Assembly: GCA_910584965.1 (NCBI GenBank)
Contig: CAJUDZ010000002.1
Span: 166,580 to 230,579, forward strand
From: an uncultured Lachnospiraceae bacterium
GTDB taxonomy: Bacteria > Bacillota > Clostridia > Lachnospirales > Lachnospiraceae
DNA: 64,000 bases
Direction of reading: 5' to 3'
Shown: positions 52,991 through 62,865 of the stretch, piece by piece
Layout: each line of letters begins with the position of its first letter
Position numbering within the stretch: position 1 is the first letter of the stretch
Translations under genes and position numbers: made by a program
Notes under the pieces: model-generated
Seen by the model: the letters and a program-made list of their open reading frames with translations, nothing else
Told to the model about the DNA's origin: nothing
The model's database searches: none

Positions 52991-54777
52991 ATGATAAAAA
53001 ATATTAAGTCTGTACAAAATATATTAAAACAAATATGGAGTATTTTAAATCAGAAGCAGAGAAGTGGTACGATCGTAGTCTTTTGTAGTATGTTGATTAG
53101 TTCAATAGTAGAATTGTTAGGAGTCTCAGCTATTTATCCATTTATTCAAATGATGCTCAGTATGACAGCATTACAAGAAAAATGGTATATTCGTTTGATA
53201 TATAATATATTGCCGAATGTTGGTATAAAAGAAGTTATGCTAATTTTTGGCTTGATTATTATTTTAGTATATATATTAAAAAATGTTTTTCTAATATTTA
53301 GTGCATATATTCAACATGTATATGCGGCTAAATTTCAATGCGAGGTTTCTACAAGGATGTTTGCAGCATATCTCAAAAGACCATATCAGTTTTTTTTAAA
53401 CACAAATAGTGGAGAAATTGTAAGAGGGATTACATCTGATATAGAAGGGGTTTATCAAATTATTTTAAGTTTCTTTACCATATTTGCGGAATTATTAACG
53501 GTATTTGTATTGGGAATATTTTTGTTTATTACAGATTGGACTTTAGCATTAGGATCAATGCTTTTAATGAGTTTATGTTTTTTGACAGTCATCTTAGGAT
53601 TTAAGAGCAAAATGAAAGAAGCTGGCATTAATATGTGGGAAGTGAAAGCTTTAAAAAATCAATATGGATATCAGGCTATTAATGGAATTAAAGAAATTAC
53701 AGTTTTAGACAGGAGGGATAACTTTGTCAAACAGTTTTATAAAACTGCTTTAATAGAAAAAAAAGCATCAATCATAAATGGTGTTGTGTCTGCATGCCCT
53801 GATCGTATTCTTGAAGGAATATGTATTGGTGGTTTTATGGGAATTGTATGTATAAAAATAGCAGTCGGAACGGACTTAAATACTTTTGTTCCTGTGTTAG
53901 GAACCTTTGCAATGGGTGCATTTAGAATATTGCCATCTGTTTCTAAAATATCTTCCAGAGTTAATTCCATTATTTTTAGGTTATCTAGTTTGCAAAATGT
54001 ATATGAAAATTTCAAAGAAGAAAAAGAGGGCGAAAAATACTTAGAGGAATTAACTACCTATAAAAATAAAAATGAAAAGAAAGTTCGGTTTACAAAAGAA
54101 TTAGAGCTAAAAAATATAAATTGGAGATATCAGGATGCTAAAGAAAATGTATTACAAAATGCTTCACTTTATATAAATAAGGGTGAATCAGTAGCTTTTA
54201 TCGGATCTTCGGGTGCTGGAAAAACTACACTGGCAGATATCATTATGGGATTGTTAAAACCGCAAAAGGGAACTATCGAAATGGATGGTATAGATATATT
54301 TACCGTACCTCATCAATGGGCTAAGATTATTGGATATGTACCACAGTCAGTATTTCTAATAGATGATACGATTCGTAGAAATGTTGCATTTGGCTTGGAA
54401 GAAGATGAGATATCTGATGAAAAAGTATGGGACAGGCACAATTGAAAAGTTTTGTAGAAATGCTTCCTCATGGTCTTGACACAATGGTTGGAGAACGTGG
54501 TATTAAATTTTCTGGTGGACAGAGACAAAGAGTGGCAATTGCAAGAGCATTATATGAAGAACCAGATATTTTAGTATTGGATGAAGCAACATCTGCATTA
54601 GATAATGAAACTGAAATTGCCGTCATGGAACAGATAGACGCCTTGAGTGAGTCAAAGACATTAATTATTGTGGCACACCGTCTTACAACGATTAAGAATT
54701 GTAATAAAATATATGAGGTTGAAAACGGGACGATAGTTGAAAAGAATAAAATAGAAATACTGAAAGATACTGTATAA
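52991..54777 (+). pseudogene. ABC exporter (PglK-type flippase), broken by a frameshift
   Basis: The two halves together give a full ABC exporter of about 590 residues: a six-helix membrane domain, then Walker A GSSGAGKTTL, the signature SGGQRQRVAIARAL and Walker B DILVLDEATSALD. The first part ends in VWDRHN and a stop at 54443-54445. The second begins one frame over at MGQAQLKSFVEML. The family sequence has about five residues between VW and AQL, only two are left, so a deletion of 3n+1 bases, probably 10, fits. No poly-G is at the break. Such proteins flip lipid-linked oligosaccharides. If the break is real, this flippase is dead. Confidence 0.8.
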
Positions 54778-54787
54778 GGGGAATATT

Positions 54788-55588
54788 ATGGATAAATTGG
54801 CAATAGCATGTATAGCAAAAAATGAAGGAAAGTATATAAAAGAATGGATCGAATATCATAAACTTGTTGGTGTGGATAAAATATATTTGTATGATAATGA
54901 TTCAACTGATGACATGAAATGTATTATAAAACCGTATTCAGATAGCGGATATGTAAAATATCATAGAATACATGGGAAACAAAAACAATATTTAGCGTAT
55001 AACAAAGCGCTGTTTTCTTATCGTTTTCAATCTGAATTTATCGCTTTCATAGATTGTGATGAGTTTTTGGTACCAGTAGAAAATCAAAATAATCTTTATG
55101 AGATAATAGAAAGACTATTAAAAAATCCGTCCAGGGGGGGGGTGGCGATCAATTGGTGTATGTATGGTTCATCAGGATTTCAGAGTAGACCGAAGGGGTT
55201 AGTAATTGAGAATTTTTTATATCGTGGAAAGCTGGATGGTAGAGGTAATGCTTGTGTGAAATCCGTTGTTAATCCAAGAAAAGTGCTTTTTTTTCACCAT
55301 GCACATTATCCGATATACTTTCCTACGTTTTATGCGGTGAATGAATTTGGAGAAAAAACGAGGGGATGGAAAAATGAACATTATAATTGGACGCATTTAA
55401 GATTAAATCATTATTTTACTAAGAGTAAGGAAGAATGGATAGAAAGAAGAAGCTTAGGAAAAGCAGATTGTAAAGGAAATAGGCCAATAGAACAATTTTA
55501 TGAACATGATAACAATGATGTTTATGATGATATAATGTTAAAATATGCAGAAACGTTAAAAATAAATGGAAAGATAGATACTGAATAA
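54788..55588 (+). CDS. Family 92 glycosyltransferase with a poly-G tract (in frame)
   Basis: A 266-residue enzyme with the GT92 (DUF23) pattern: IACIAKNEGKYIKEWIEYHK, YDNDSTDD, FIDCDEFLVP (DxD) and GGVAINWCMYGSSGF. A run of nine G (55134-55142) encodes R116-G-G-V119 in the last motif. The frame stays open, so the gene is ON. It should transfer galactose or a similar sugar. It follows the exporter gene after 10 bases. Confidence 0.84.
   Translation: MDKLAIACIAKNEGKYIKEWIEYHKLVGVDKIYLYDNDSTDDMKCIIKPYSDSGYVKYHRIHGKQKQYLAYNKALFSYRFQSEFIAFIDCDEFLVPVENQNNLYEIIERLLKNPSRGGVAINWCMYGSSGFQSRPKGLVIENFLYRGKLDGRGNACVKSVVNPRKVLFFHHAHYPIYFPTFYAVNEFGEKTRGWKNEHYNWTHLRLNHYFTKSKEEWIERRSLGKADCKGNRPIEQFYEHDNNDVYDDIMLKYAETLKINGKIDTE
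55134..55142 (+). repeat. Poly-G tract (9 G) in the GT92 gene
   Basis: Nine G, in frame (ON). A change of one G would cut the conserved catalytic C-terminal half. Confidence 0.85.
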
Positions 55589-56171
55589 AAACATTCAAAT
55601 GAATTGTATAGATAAGATAGTAATTTGTTTGAGTAGTGATAAAAATAAGCAGAGAGATAATATGTGCGGTCAAATGAAAATACATTAATGTAAAGGTATT
55701 CATAAAATAATGTCAGAACTATGCAGTAGCGGGCTTAATTTTATAACATTGATTTTTCTGTCAGGATGATCGCCTGCTCTAATGTGTTTTCTCAATCCTT
55801 CATCGTGTGGTATGCGGCAAAAATTATTTTTATTGAAATGAATGCTTTCAGTTTTGCAAAGGATTCATTTCGCTTGACTGAAAGCAGGGTAGCTTGAAAT
55901 GGTAACGCGTAAGATCGCGAAGCTGTCGGACGCCAGCAGGAGGCATAGAATTGCCGGCAACAGGATCATGCTTGAACAGGTCAACGATTCATTTGGTACT
56001 TTTCTTGTCACTTTTCTTTTTACGGATAGTCTTAACAAATTGTAAGGATAACCGAACAAATGTTTCTCAAAACATTGTAAACAGAAGCCTAGTATTTACA
56101 GGTGGATTCCATACAGACTCTTTGTAGTTTCGAGTGAGAAATCATAACAAATGAAAGGAATGGACATAAAT
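55589..56171. other. Gene-poor stretch with a degraded coding fragment
   Basis: No intact gene is seen. From about 55900 to 56043 a frame without a start reads like a protein end (VTRKIAKLSDASRRHRIAGN, then RIMLEQVNDSFGTFLVT) and stops at TAA. Its GC is higher than its surroundings. I do not recognise the family. It is probably the remains of a mobile or foreign gene, left at the end of the GT92 gene and before the aminotransferase. Confidence 0.4.
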
Positions 56172-57266
56172 ATGAAAATCCAGGTTTATAAACCAACATT
56201 AGGGGGTAATGAGAAAGCATATGTTAATGAGTGCATTGATACATGCTGGATTTCTTCTAAAGGAAAATACAATACACTGTTTGCAGAAGAATTTGCAAAT
56301 TATATTGGGGTCAAATATGCTACTACAGTATCCAACGGGACACTAGCATTGCATTTGGCTTTGATGGCATTGGGAATTGGTGAAGGAGATGAGGTTATTG
56401 TGCCTACATTTACATATATTGCTTCAGCAAACGCAGTCAAGTATACGGGAGCAGAAGTTATCTTTGCGGACGCACTTGAAGAATCTTGGCAAATAGATCC
56501 GGAGGATATTAGAAGAAAAATTACTGATAAAACAAAGGCAATTATGCCGGTTCACTTGTACGGCCATCCTTGTGATATGGATGCGATTATGGATATTGCT
56601 AGACAATATAGACTATTCGTGATTGAAGACTGTGCTGAGGCAATCGGATCGGAATATAACGGAAAAAGAGTTGGATCTTTTGGGGATATTGCAGCATTTA
56701 GTTTTTTCGGGAACAAAACAATTACCTGTGGCGAAGGCGGCATGGTTCTAACAAATGATAAAACATTATTTGAGCGTGCAGTTCATTTAAAAGGACAAGG
56801 ATTGGCGGAACATAGAGAATACTGGCATGACATAATCGGATACAATTATAGAATGACTAATATCGCGGCGGCCATAGGATTAGCTCAGTTGGAACAGGTT
56901 GATGACTTTATTAAACGTAAAATTGAAATAGCTGATTTATATAAACAGCTTTTAAAAGATTGCCCAATTAAAATGCTTTCATCAGTAGGTAAGGTGAAAT
57001 GCACTTATTGGATGGTGTCAATATCTTGTGAGGATCTTGAAGATAGAGATAAATTAAGAGAATTTTTAGAGAAAAAGGGGATAGAAACCAGACCTGCATT
57101 TTATCCAATTCATATGATGCCCATGTATGACAAAAAATATCAAAGAATGCCGGTCGCAGAAAAATTGGGATGGTCTGGTATAAACCTGCCTAGTTATCCT
57201 GGATTAAAAGATGAAGAAATAGAATTAATATGCAATGACATAAAAGAATATTTTTCTGTAGTATGA
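56172..57266 (+). CDS. DegT/DnrJ/EryC1 sugar aminotransferase (perosamine synthase-like)
   Basis: A 364-residue PLP aminotransferase. K182 in FFGNKTITCGEGG is the PLP lysine, with the VSNGTLALHLAL and VIEDCAEAIGS motifs, typical of the nucleotide-sugar 4-aminotransferases. It would make an amino sugar such as GDP-perosamine or a UDP-4-amino sugar in the cytosol. The NeuD/PglD-type acyltransferase at 58.5 kb probably acetylates its product. ATG 56172 has AAAGGAATGG upstream. An IS110 relic sits between the two genes. Confidence 0.88.
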   Translation: MKIQVYKPTLGGNEKAYVNECIDTCWISSKGKYNTLFAEEFANYIGVKYATTVSNGTLALHLALMALGIGEGDEVIVPTFTYIASANAVKYTGAEVIFADALEESWQIDPEDIRRKITDKTKAIMPVHLYGHPCDMDAIMDIARQYRLFVIEDCAEAIGSEYNGKRVGSFGDIAAFSFFGNKTITCGEGGMVLTNDKTLFERAVHLKGQGLAEHREYWHDIIGYNYRMTNIAAAIGLAQLEQVDDFIKRKIEIADLYKQLLKDCPIKMLSSVGKVKCTYWMVSISCEDLEDRDKLREFLEKKGIETRPAFYPIHMMPMYDKKYQRMPVAEKLGWSGINLPSYPGLKDEEIELICNDIKEYFSVV

Positions 57267-57483
57267 TTTAGAGGGCAAAGGTGATTTTTGATTTGTCATG
57301 GGTAAACCGTAATTATACAGATTTTGGGCGTTTCAAAAATATTTATTATTTTAAGTGTAATAAGGAGCATTCCTATAATTCAGAAATAACGCCCATTGAA
57401 TAAAAGAAATCCTCGAAGTACAATAAAGGTGTTCATCTTAGCCGGATGAAAAACGTCTTTATAGATACTGGAGGTTTCTAATA

Positions 57484-58039
57484 ATGAATTTAACACAGAA
57501 TAACAGAATTAAGCAAGTAATAAGCGACACTTTAATTGTTGGAGTTGATATTGGATCACAGACACACTTCTTCAGAGCGTTTGACTGGAGAGGATTTGAA
57601 CTTTCAAGAAGCGTATTTAAGTTTAGCAATACTGGAATGGGATTCCTTACGTTCCTTCGTTGGACAGGTCACTATTGCAGAGGTTGGTGATATTGGACGT
57701 TTCACTGATCCTAAGCAGATACAGAAGCTTGCAGGACTAGAAATAGTCAAGAAGAGCTCTGGTAAAAAGAAAGGTCAGCCAAGAATCAGTAAGAGGGGCA
57801 GAAGAAAACTGCGAAGAACCATGTATGAGTCAGCACGTGTACTGATAAACTGGAATCCGGCATTTCAGGATGTGTTCCTTTATTACAGGAACAGGAAAAA
57901 GAATCCACTGGGAGGAATGCAGGCCAAGATAGCAGTAGCATGCAAAGCAATCAGGATTTTTTACGTAGTACTATAAACAGGCTGTGACCTTGATGTGGAG
58001 AAATTCCGAAAGGACATCATCAGACCAGAAGCAGTTTAA
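57484..58039 (+). pseudogene. IS110-family transposase relic, internally deleted
   Basis: The first 58 codons match the N-terminal DEDD region of IS110 transposases (LIVGVDIGSQTHFFRAFDWR). The frame then shifts near 57660-57690 into the C-terminal part (VGQVTIAEVGDIGRFTDPKQ, then IQKLAGLEIVKKSSGKKKGQ), ending FYVVL. A further shift gives the tail DLDVEKFRKDIIRPEAV, stopping at 58039. About half the normal 1.2-kb gene is missing. It cannot transpose by itself. Its upstream 210 bases (57267-57480) may hold the left end and the bridge-RNA region, which I cannot test. Confidence 0.78.
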
Positions 58040-58089
58040 TGTAAAAGCACATACTGTAACAGATAACGTCCGCCAGGGAATCGATTGGT

Positions 58090-58338
58090 GCTGGATTACA
58101 GGAGTGCTCTCTAGCAATGATAAAGCAGAGCGAAGCCGCCAAGACATTTATTAAAGGGCATGACCCTGATAAGGAGCAGAAGCGGCCCCCACTATGGGTA
58201 GGCTGGACGAAGAAATTTAGGAACCTTGTAGTAGAGGAGGATCCTGTTAGACATGAGAGGATAGCAGCCATGGGGAAGAAGGGGACACAGATTCGCCTTC
58301 AAAAAAAGGATGACGTTTTCATTCGTGTACCTTTCTGA
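58090..58338 (+). pseudogene. Second degraded coding fragment behind the IS110 relic
   Basis: A frame from AMIKQSEAAKTFIKGHDPDK to TQIRLQKKDDVFIRVPF, ending at TGA 58336-58338, without a plausible complete gene. Its GC is higher than that of the flanking glycan genes. It may belong to the inserted element or to another lost gene. The remaining gap to 58490 is empty. Confidence 0.35.
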
Positions 58339-58490
58339 CCGGAAAAGGAAGTGCACTGTATCTGAAATGACACAGTTTTCACTCATTACCATATGCTTAT
58401 CATTGTTTGTAACTTTGTAAACCATTGCACAAATGACTAAAATAAAGGCTTTTTTGTGCAAAATAAATTAAGAAAGTATAGAGAGAGTAT

Positions 58491-59129
58491 ATGGAAGGTA
58501 TATCTATTATAGGATGTGGAGGACATGCAAGGAGTGTCGCTGATATAATTTTAGATAATTGTGAGTCTACAAAACTTGTTTTTTATGATAAGTGTGCAAA
58601 ACTAGAAGAAAGAATATTTTCAGGGAACTATGGTGTCTATCCTTTAAATAATGATACTGAATTTAAATATGAAAATATTTTTATTGCAATAGGAGATAAT
58701 GAAAAGCGTAAAGAATGCTTCTTTGAAAGAAGGGATATTTTATCATTAAAAAAGATTTCGGTAATTTCTAAAAGGGCCTATGTAAGTAAAAGGTCAAAAG
58801 TGGAAATGGGTGTATTTATAGCAAATGAAACACACATAGGGCCAGAGGTTCATATTGGAAAGTTTTCCATTATTAATAATGGTGCCATTGTGGAACACCA
58901 ATCAATAATAGGAGATTTTGCACATATTAGTGTCAATGCGACAGTGTGTGGAAAGTGTAAAATAGGAAATGGAGTTTTTCTGGGGGCAGGCTCAATAGTT
59001 AAAGATAAGGTTAGAATATGTGATGACGTCGTAATTGGTGCAGGAGGTATAGTTATTAGGGATATTGAGGTTCCTGGGGTTTATGCTGGAAATCCCGTAA
59101 AAAAAATAAAGGAGAAGGTAAACATATGA
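58491..59129 (+). CDS. NeuD/PglD-type sugar O/N-acyltransferase
   Basis: A 212-residue protein. An N-terminal nucleotide-sugar-binding domain (ISIIGCGGHARSVADIILD) is followed by a left-handed beta-helix built of hexapeptide repeats (VHIGKFSIINNGAIVEHQSI, then IGDFAHISVNATVCGKCKIG), with the histidine of EH near residue 145 as the likely base. It would acetylate the amino sugar made by the DegT enzyme. It overlaps the next gene by four bases. RBS is GAGAGAG-like and weak. Confidence 0.87.
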   Translation: MEGISIIGCGGHARSVADIILDNCESTKLVFYDKCAKLEERIFSGNYGVYPLNNDTEFKYENIFIAIGDNEKRKECFFERRDILSLKKISVISKRAYVSKRSKVEMGVFIANETHIGPEVHIGKFSIINNGAIVEHQSIIGDFAHISVNATVCGKCKIGNGVFLGAGSIVKDKVRICDDVVIGAGGIVIRDIEVPGVYAGNPVKKIKEKVNI

Positions 59130-59915
59130 ATTGTCCATTATGTGGGAAAAAAGGATTTGAAATATTTAAAGGTAACATATTATTAAAATATTCAGTGCAA
59201 TATTTTCAATGTCATCATTGTGGGCTTATTTTTACTGAGGTGCCATATTGGTTGAATGAATCATATAAGGATTCAATTTCAAGTTTGGACACCGGTATTA
59301 TGAGTAGAAATGTGAGGAATGCTTTATGCACAAATGTGCTTGTTGATAAATTTTTTGATAGGGGGGGTATTTTTGGATTACGGTGGCGGATATGGAATAT
59401 TCACCCGTATGATGCGTGACCTTGGATATGATTGGAGGTGGGTGGATAAATATGCTCCTAATTTATTGGCCAGAGGTTTTGAATATCAATTTGAAAAGTG
59501 TGAATTAGTTACGGCTTTTGAGTTATTTGAACATTTTGTTGAACCGGGAAAAGAAATTGAGGAACTTTTTAAAGTGTCAGAAAATATTTTGTTTTCTACA
59601 TTGCTTTATGATAAGGAGATGTGTTATAAGCAATTTTCTGAATGGTGGTATTATTCTCCTATTGCTGGGCAGCATGTTGCTTTTTATAGTGAAAAAACAT
59701 GTAAGTATATTGCTGCGAATTACAAAGTATATTATTATCACTTAGATAATGATCTACATCTTTTTACTAAGAAGAATTTGAGTAATCGTTTTATAAAATT
59801 CTTTTTTGATAAACATTTTAGATGGGCCTTACAAAGTTACTTTTATCGCAAAAATTTGAAAAATGGAAAGAGTCTTGTTGATATGGAAAAAATGATTACG
59901 CTTTTAAAAATTTAA
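59126..59915 (+). pseudogene. Zinc-ribbon SAM methyltransferase, switched off by a poly-G frameshift
   Basis: The first frame has a zinc-ribbon start (CPLCGKKGFEIFKG, CHHCGLIF) and ends near GGIFGLRW at a stop 59417-59419 after 97 codons. Seven G (59361-59367) precede the break. One frame over, the rest is a class I methyltransferase (VFLDYGGGYGIFTRMMRDLG, then ELVTAFELFEHFVEP) to the stop at 59913-59915. Six or nine G would join the two parts to about 262 residues. It may methylate a sugar or a carrier. In this sequence it is OFF. It overlaps the preceding acyltransferase gene by four bases. Confidence 0.82.
59361..59367 (+). repeat. Poly-G tract (7 G) in the zinc-ribbon methyltransferase gene
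   Basis: Seven G put the gene out of frame; six or nine would be in frame. OFF state. Confidence 0.8.
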
Positions 59916-60349
59916 AGAATGTTTAGAAAAAAATGAATGCTAAATTTAGAGAGAAGTTATAGACCCGGGCTTCTCATAATGTGACATTATGGTAGAATCA
60001 GTGACAGAAGCCGAATTTTAAGGGATCATATTTTCCGAAGGGGATATGTATCATTAAATAGGTATATGTCTGATTACGTATATATATTCATAAGAATGGT
60101 GTCACGACTCAGCTCGAAAGGTAGCGGATAGAAGCCCTTATAGTGTATTTGCTATTAAGAAGAAATAGCTGGGACATGGTGCACTTAGAAGAAGTATTCT
60201 GGCATATCAGTTATGAAAAAAGATAGAGATGGTCATAATGCATTCTAAGCTAGGTAGTAAGTCATAACGCATTATTTAAGATGTATAGAATTTATTAATA
60301 AAGAAAGGAAAGTATGTTTTTGCTTCTATAAACATAATACAAAATATTG
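59916..60349. other. Non-coding stretch with short repeats
   Basis: No gene seen. It holds a perfect palindrome CATAATG-TGA-CATTATG (59975-59991) and two near-identical 13-mers, GTCATAATGCATT (60232-60244) and GTCATAACGCATT (60261-60273), 29 bases apart. They may be the remains of a mobile element or binding sites. The next gene begins at 60350 without a clear RBS. Confidence 0.4.
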
Positions 60350-61615
60350 ATGAACAAAATAAAAGTTGCAATTCATTCAGAAGGATTTATAAAATGGGGT
60401 GGTGGCAGAGAATTTATTGCAACCATTGCAGAGGGATTGGAAGCGGCAGATAACATTGATACAATTTTGATAATAAGTCGCCATTCGAGGTTAGATAAAT
60501 TTTTTGAGCTAATAAAAGAACTTATTAAGAGCAAAGGAAATAAAGAAAAATTTAACCAAATGTATGACAGAAGAATGTTAAATCAGAATTTGTTAAAGGA
60601 AAATGAATCGTTATTGATTGGGTTATTCAGCATATGTTCACCTAATACAAAGATAGTTAGGTATACATATAGTTCTAATCGTTTTATTAATACACGAGCA
60701 AAAAGGCTAAAAGAGTGTATAAGAACAAATGATATTGATATTATATTGCCACAATTTGAGGTTTTAGGAAAGAATATAGGTGTTCCAGTCGTAGGCTATT
60801 TATATGATTTTCAGCATAAATATTTGAAAGATTTTTTTTCGAGTGAGGAAATAGAAATAAGAGATAGGAATTTTAAACACCAGATAGAGAATTCGAAGTA
60901 TTTAGTGGTTAATGCTATAGATGTAAAAAATGATATAAATAAATATTTTCCAGAGTACAAAGGAAAAGCATTTGTTCTCCCGTTTAAGCCTTTTCAGGTA
61001 ATAAACATTGAAGGAGAAACTAATTTAGAAAAATATAATTTACCTGAAAAGTATTATATTATTAGTAATCAGTTTTGGATTCATAAAGCACATAATGTTG
61101 CATTTGCGGCACTTGAGAAATTATTTAATGAAGGGCATAAAGACATACATTTGGTATGTACAGGAGAAATGGTAGACAGACATTCTCCAAAATATATTCA
61201 AGAATTAATGGATGGACTTTCTAGCCTTAATTGTAAAAAAAACATTCATTTATTAGGATTTGTACCCAAAAAGGATCAGTTGCAAATAATGGATAAAGCA
61301 ATAGCATTAATACAACCTACATTATTTGAAGGGGGACCAGGGGGTGGTTCAGTGTATAATGCTTTATGTTTAGGTGTACCATGTATCGTTTCGGATATAC
61401 AGGTAAATAAAGAAATTATTGGATATAACAATGTATATTTTTTTAAAGTAAATAGTGTAGATGATTTAGCATCGATGATGTTAGAACACGTCAATGATAA
61501 ACATCTGGATAAGGGATTGGTTGAAAAGAAAATAATACAAAATAAAAAAGAATATGCGAATGAACTAATGGAACGATTATCTGAAATTATAAACGATTAT
61601 AAGAAAAATTGCTAG
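60350..61615 (+). CDS. Family 4 glycosyltransferase
   Basis: A 421-residue GT-B enzyme (VAIHSEGFIKWGGGREFIAT at the start, YYIISNQFWIHKAHNVAFAA, LLGFVPKKDQLQIMDKAIAL, then QPTLFEGGPGGGSVYNALCL near the end). The last of these is the donor-binding loop. It would add a sugar to the repeat unit. ATG 60350 is the likely start; no good RBS is visible. Confidence 0.82.
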   Translation: MNKIKVAIHSEGFIKWGGGREFIATIAEGLEAADNIDTILIISRHSRLDKFFELIKELIKSKGNKEKFNQMYDRRMLNQNLLKENESLLIGLFSICSPNTKIVRYTYSSNRFINTRAKRLKECIRTNDIDIILPQFEVLGKNIGVPVVGYLYDFQHKYLKDFFSSEEIEIRDRNFKHQIENSKYLVVNAIDVKNDINKYFPEYKGKAFVLPFKPFQVINIEGETNLEKYNLPEKYYIISNQFWIHKAHNVAFAALEKLFNEGHKDIHLVCTGEMVDRHSPKYIQELMDGLSSLNCKKNIHLLGFVPKKDQLQIMDKAIALIQPTLFEGGPGGGSVYNALCLGVPCIVSDIQVNKEIIGYNNVYFFKVNSVDDLASMMLEHVNDKHLDKGLVEKKIIQNKKEYANELMERLSEIINDYKKNC

Positions 61616-61893
61616 TTGTTCTTCTGGCAAAGAGTATACGAACATTAGAAAGACTTTTGAAAAGAAGTAGGAAATATTTTGAGCAAAAAACTAAAAGACC
61701 TATCTTCGCAAAAGTCTGTACAGAGTATCATGTGAAGCACTGATGAAATCAAAATGTATGTGAGAAGATAATGAAACGGCAGAATAGCAAGCATGAAGAA
61801 CAACATAGAATAATATCAATGGATGGCTCTATCATAGAATATGTATGTGTTGCAAAAAATAGTAAATATATGGTAACAGATGAGGTGAAAGCA

Positions 61894-62123
61894 ATGAAAG
61901 AATATCAGCCAAGATTAGAATATATGGATATTTTTAGGGGAAAAACTCTATGATTTATGTTGTTTTAAATCAACTTGTTATTTGTGTAATTCAGAAAATA
62001 ACATTCTATTTGGGAATAGATGTATTGCCAGCCTTCATAATGCTGATATTGGTTATGATAATATTACATATTTGCAATATTATTTTTAGCATTCCTAAAT
62101 TAAAATTTGTTATAGGGAAGTAG
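61894..62123 (+). pseudogene. Acyltransferase 3 relic, internally deleted
   Basis: The N-terminal signature of acyltransferase-3 proteins (MKEYQPRLEYMDIFRGK) is followed by a frame change and then two C-terminal membrane helices of the same family (VVLNQLVICVIQKITFYLGI, DVLPAFIMLILVMIILHICN, ending KLKFVIGK). About nine tenths of a normal 340-residue protein are missing. The preceding 61616-61893 and the following 62124-62446 hold no gene. Confidence 0.65.
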
Positions 62124-62446
62124 GAAATGGATATTTTGTAAGTGCTAAATAGTTCACTACGCATTCATATTTGACGCTTGTGTGATTTTACTGTTAGTTA
62201 CTGTTTTTAAATTATAATTGGTTAAAATATGTTCAATAAAAGGATGATTATATTTGGTTAATATCGGGGATTTATGAGGAATCTGACAGTTTAAAGTAAA
62301 ATTATGGATTTTATTTGGAAATTTATTTTGATTCGAAGTTCTTATGCCGGTTTTAAGAGCTGTAGAATTCGGGGATATATGGTAATGATAGTGGAATATC
62401 ACATTTTTTTAATAAAGTGTAAGGATATTGCAGAGAGTATAATAAT

Positions 62447-62478
62447 AGCCTTATCATTTGGGGATAAGGCTTAATTTT
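62447..62478 (+). terminator. Probable terminator
   Basis: AGCCTTATC (62447-62455) pairs with GATAAGGCT (62463-62471) and is followed by TAATTTT. It may end the glycan transcript. Confidence 0.6.
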
Positions 62479-62865
62479 CACATCATATATGTTGTTAAAC
62501 AACTATTATTTTGGATAGCTGAAATAATTATATTCTTTTATCAATATCGGCAAGATTGACGCCGGAAATGCTGAGAAAGGCTTTGTTTATCAGTTATTCG
62601 TCTTTTAGTTTTATGTATGTTTCCGCAGCCTTTTCTTTTTTTGGTCAGTAACATATATTCCTGTGTTTTTTTGAAATCGTCAAGAGCTGTTTTTTAGTTT
62701 CGATATTGGTTGTCTATAATTACCTGCGTTCTATATTCCGTCTGAGTGAATATGGTGTGTTACCTACATTTATATCATATCAAATGACAGGTAGGGTGTA
62801 AGGCTGCCGGTAAATGTAATTATTTATGGGCATTAAATCAGCGAAGCGGAAAGGAACTCATATAT
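62479..62865. other. Gene-poor stretch before the acyltransferase gene
   Basis: No intact gene. On the minus strand a broken frame reads ALDDFKKTQEYMLLT, then KEKAAETYIKLKDE and a stop (about 62700 to 62600), which looks like a degraded protein end. GC rises again toward the next gene. Confidence 0.35.

Noticed and set aside
62157..62402. Minus-strand frame in the gap after the acyltransferase relic
   Set aside because: Composition reflects AT-rich DNA only; no RBS and no protein-like pattern.
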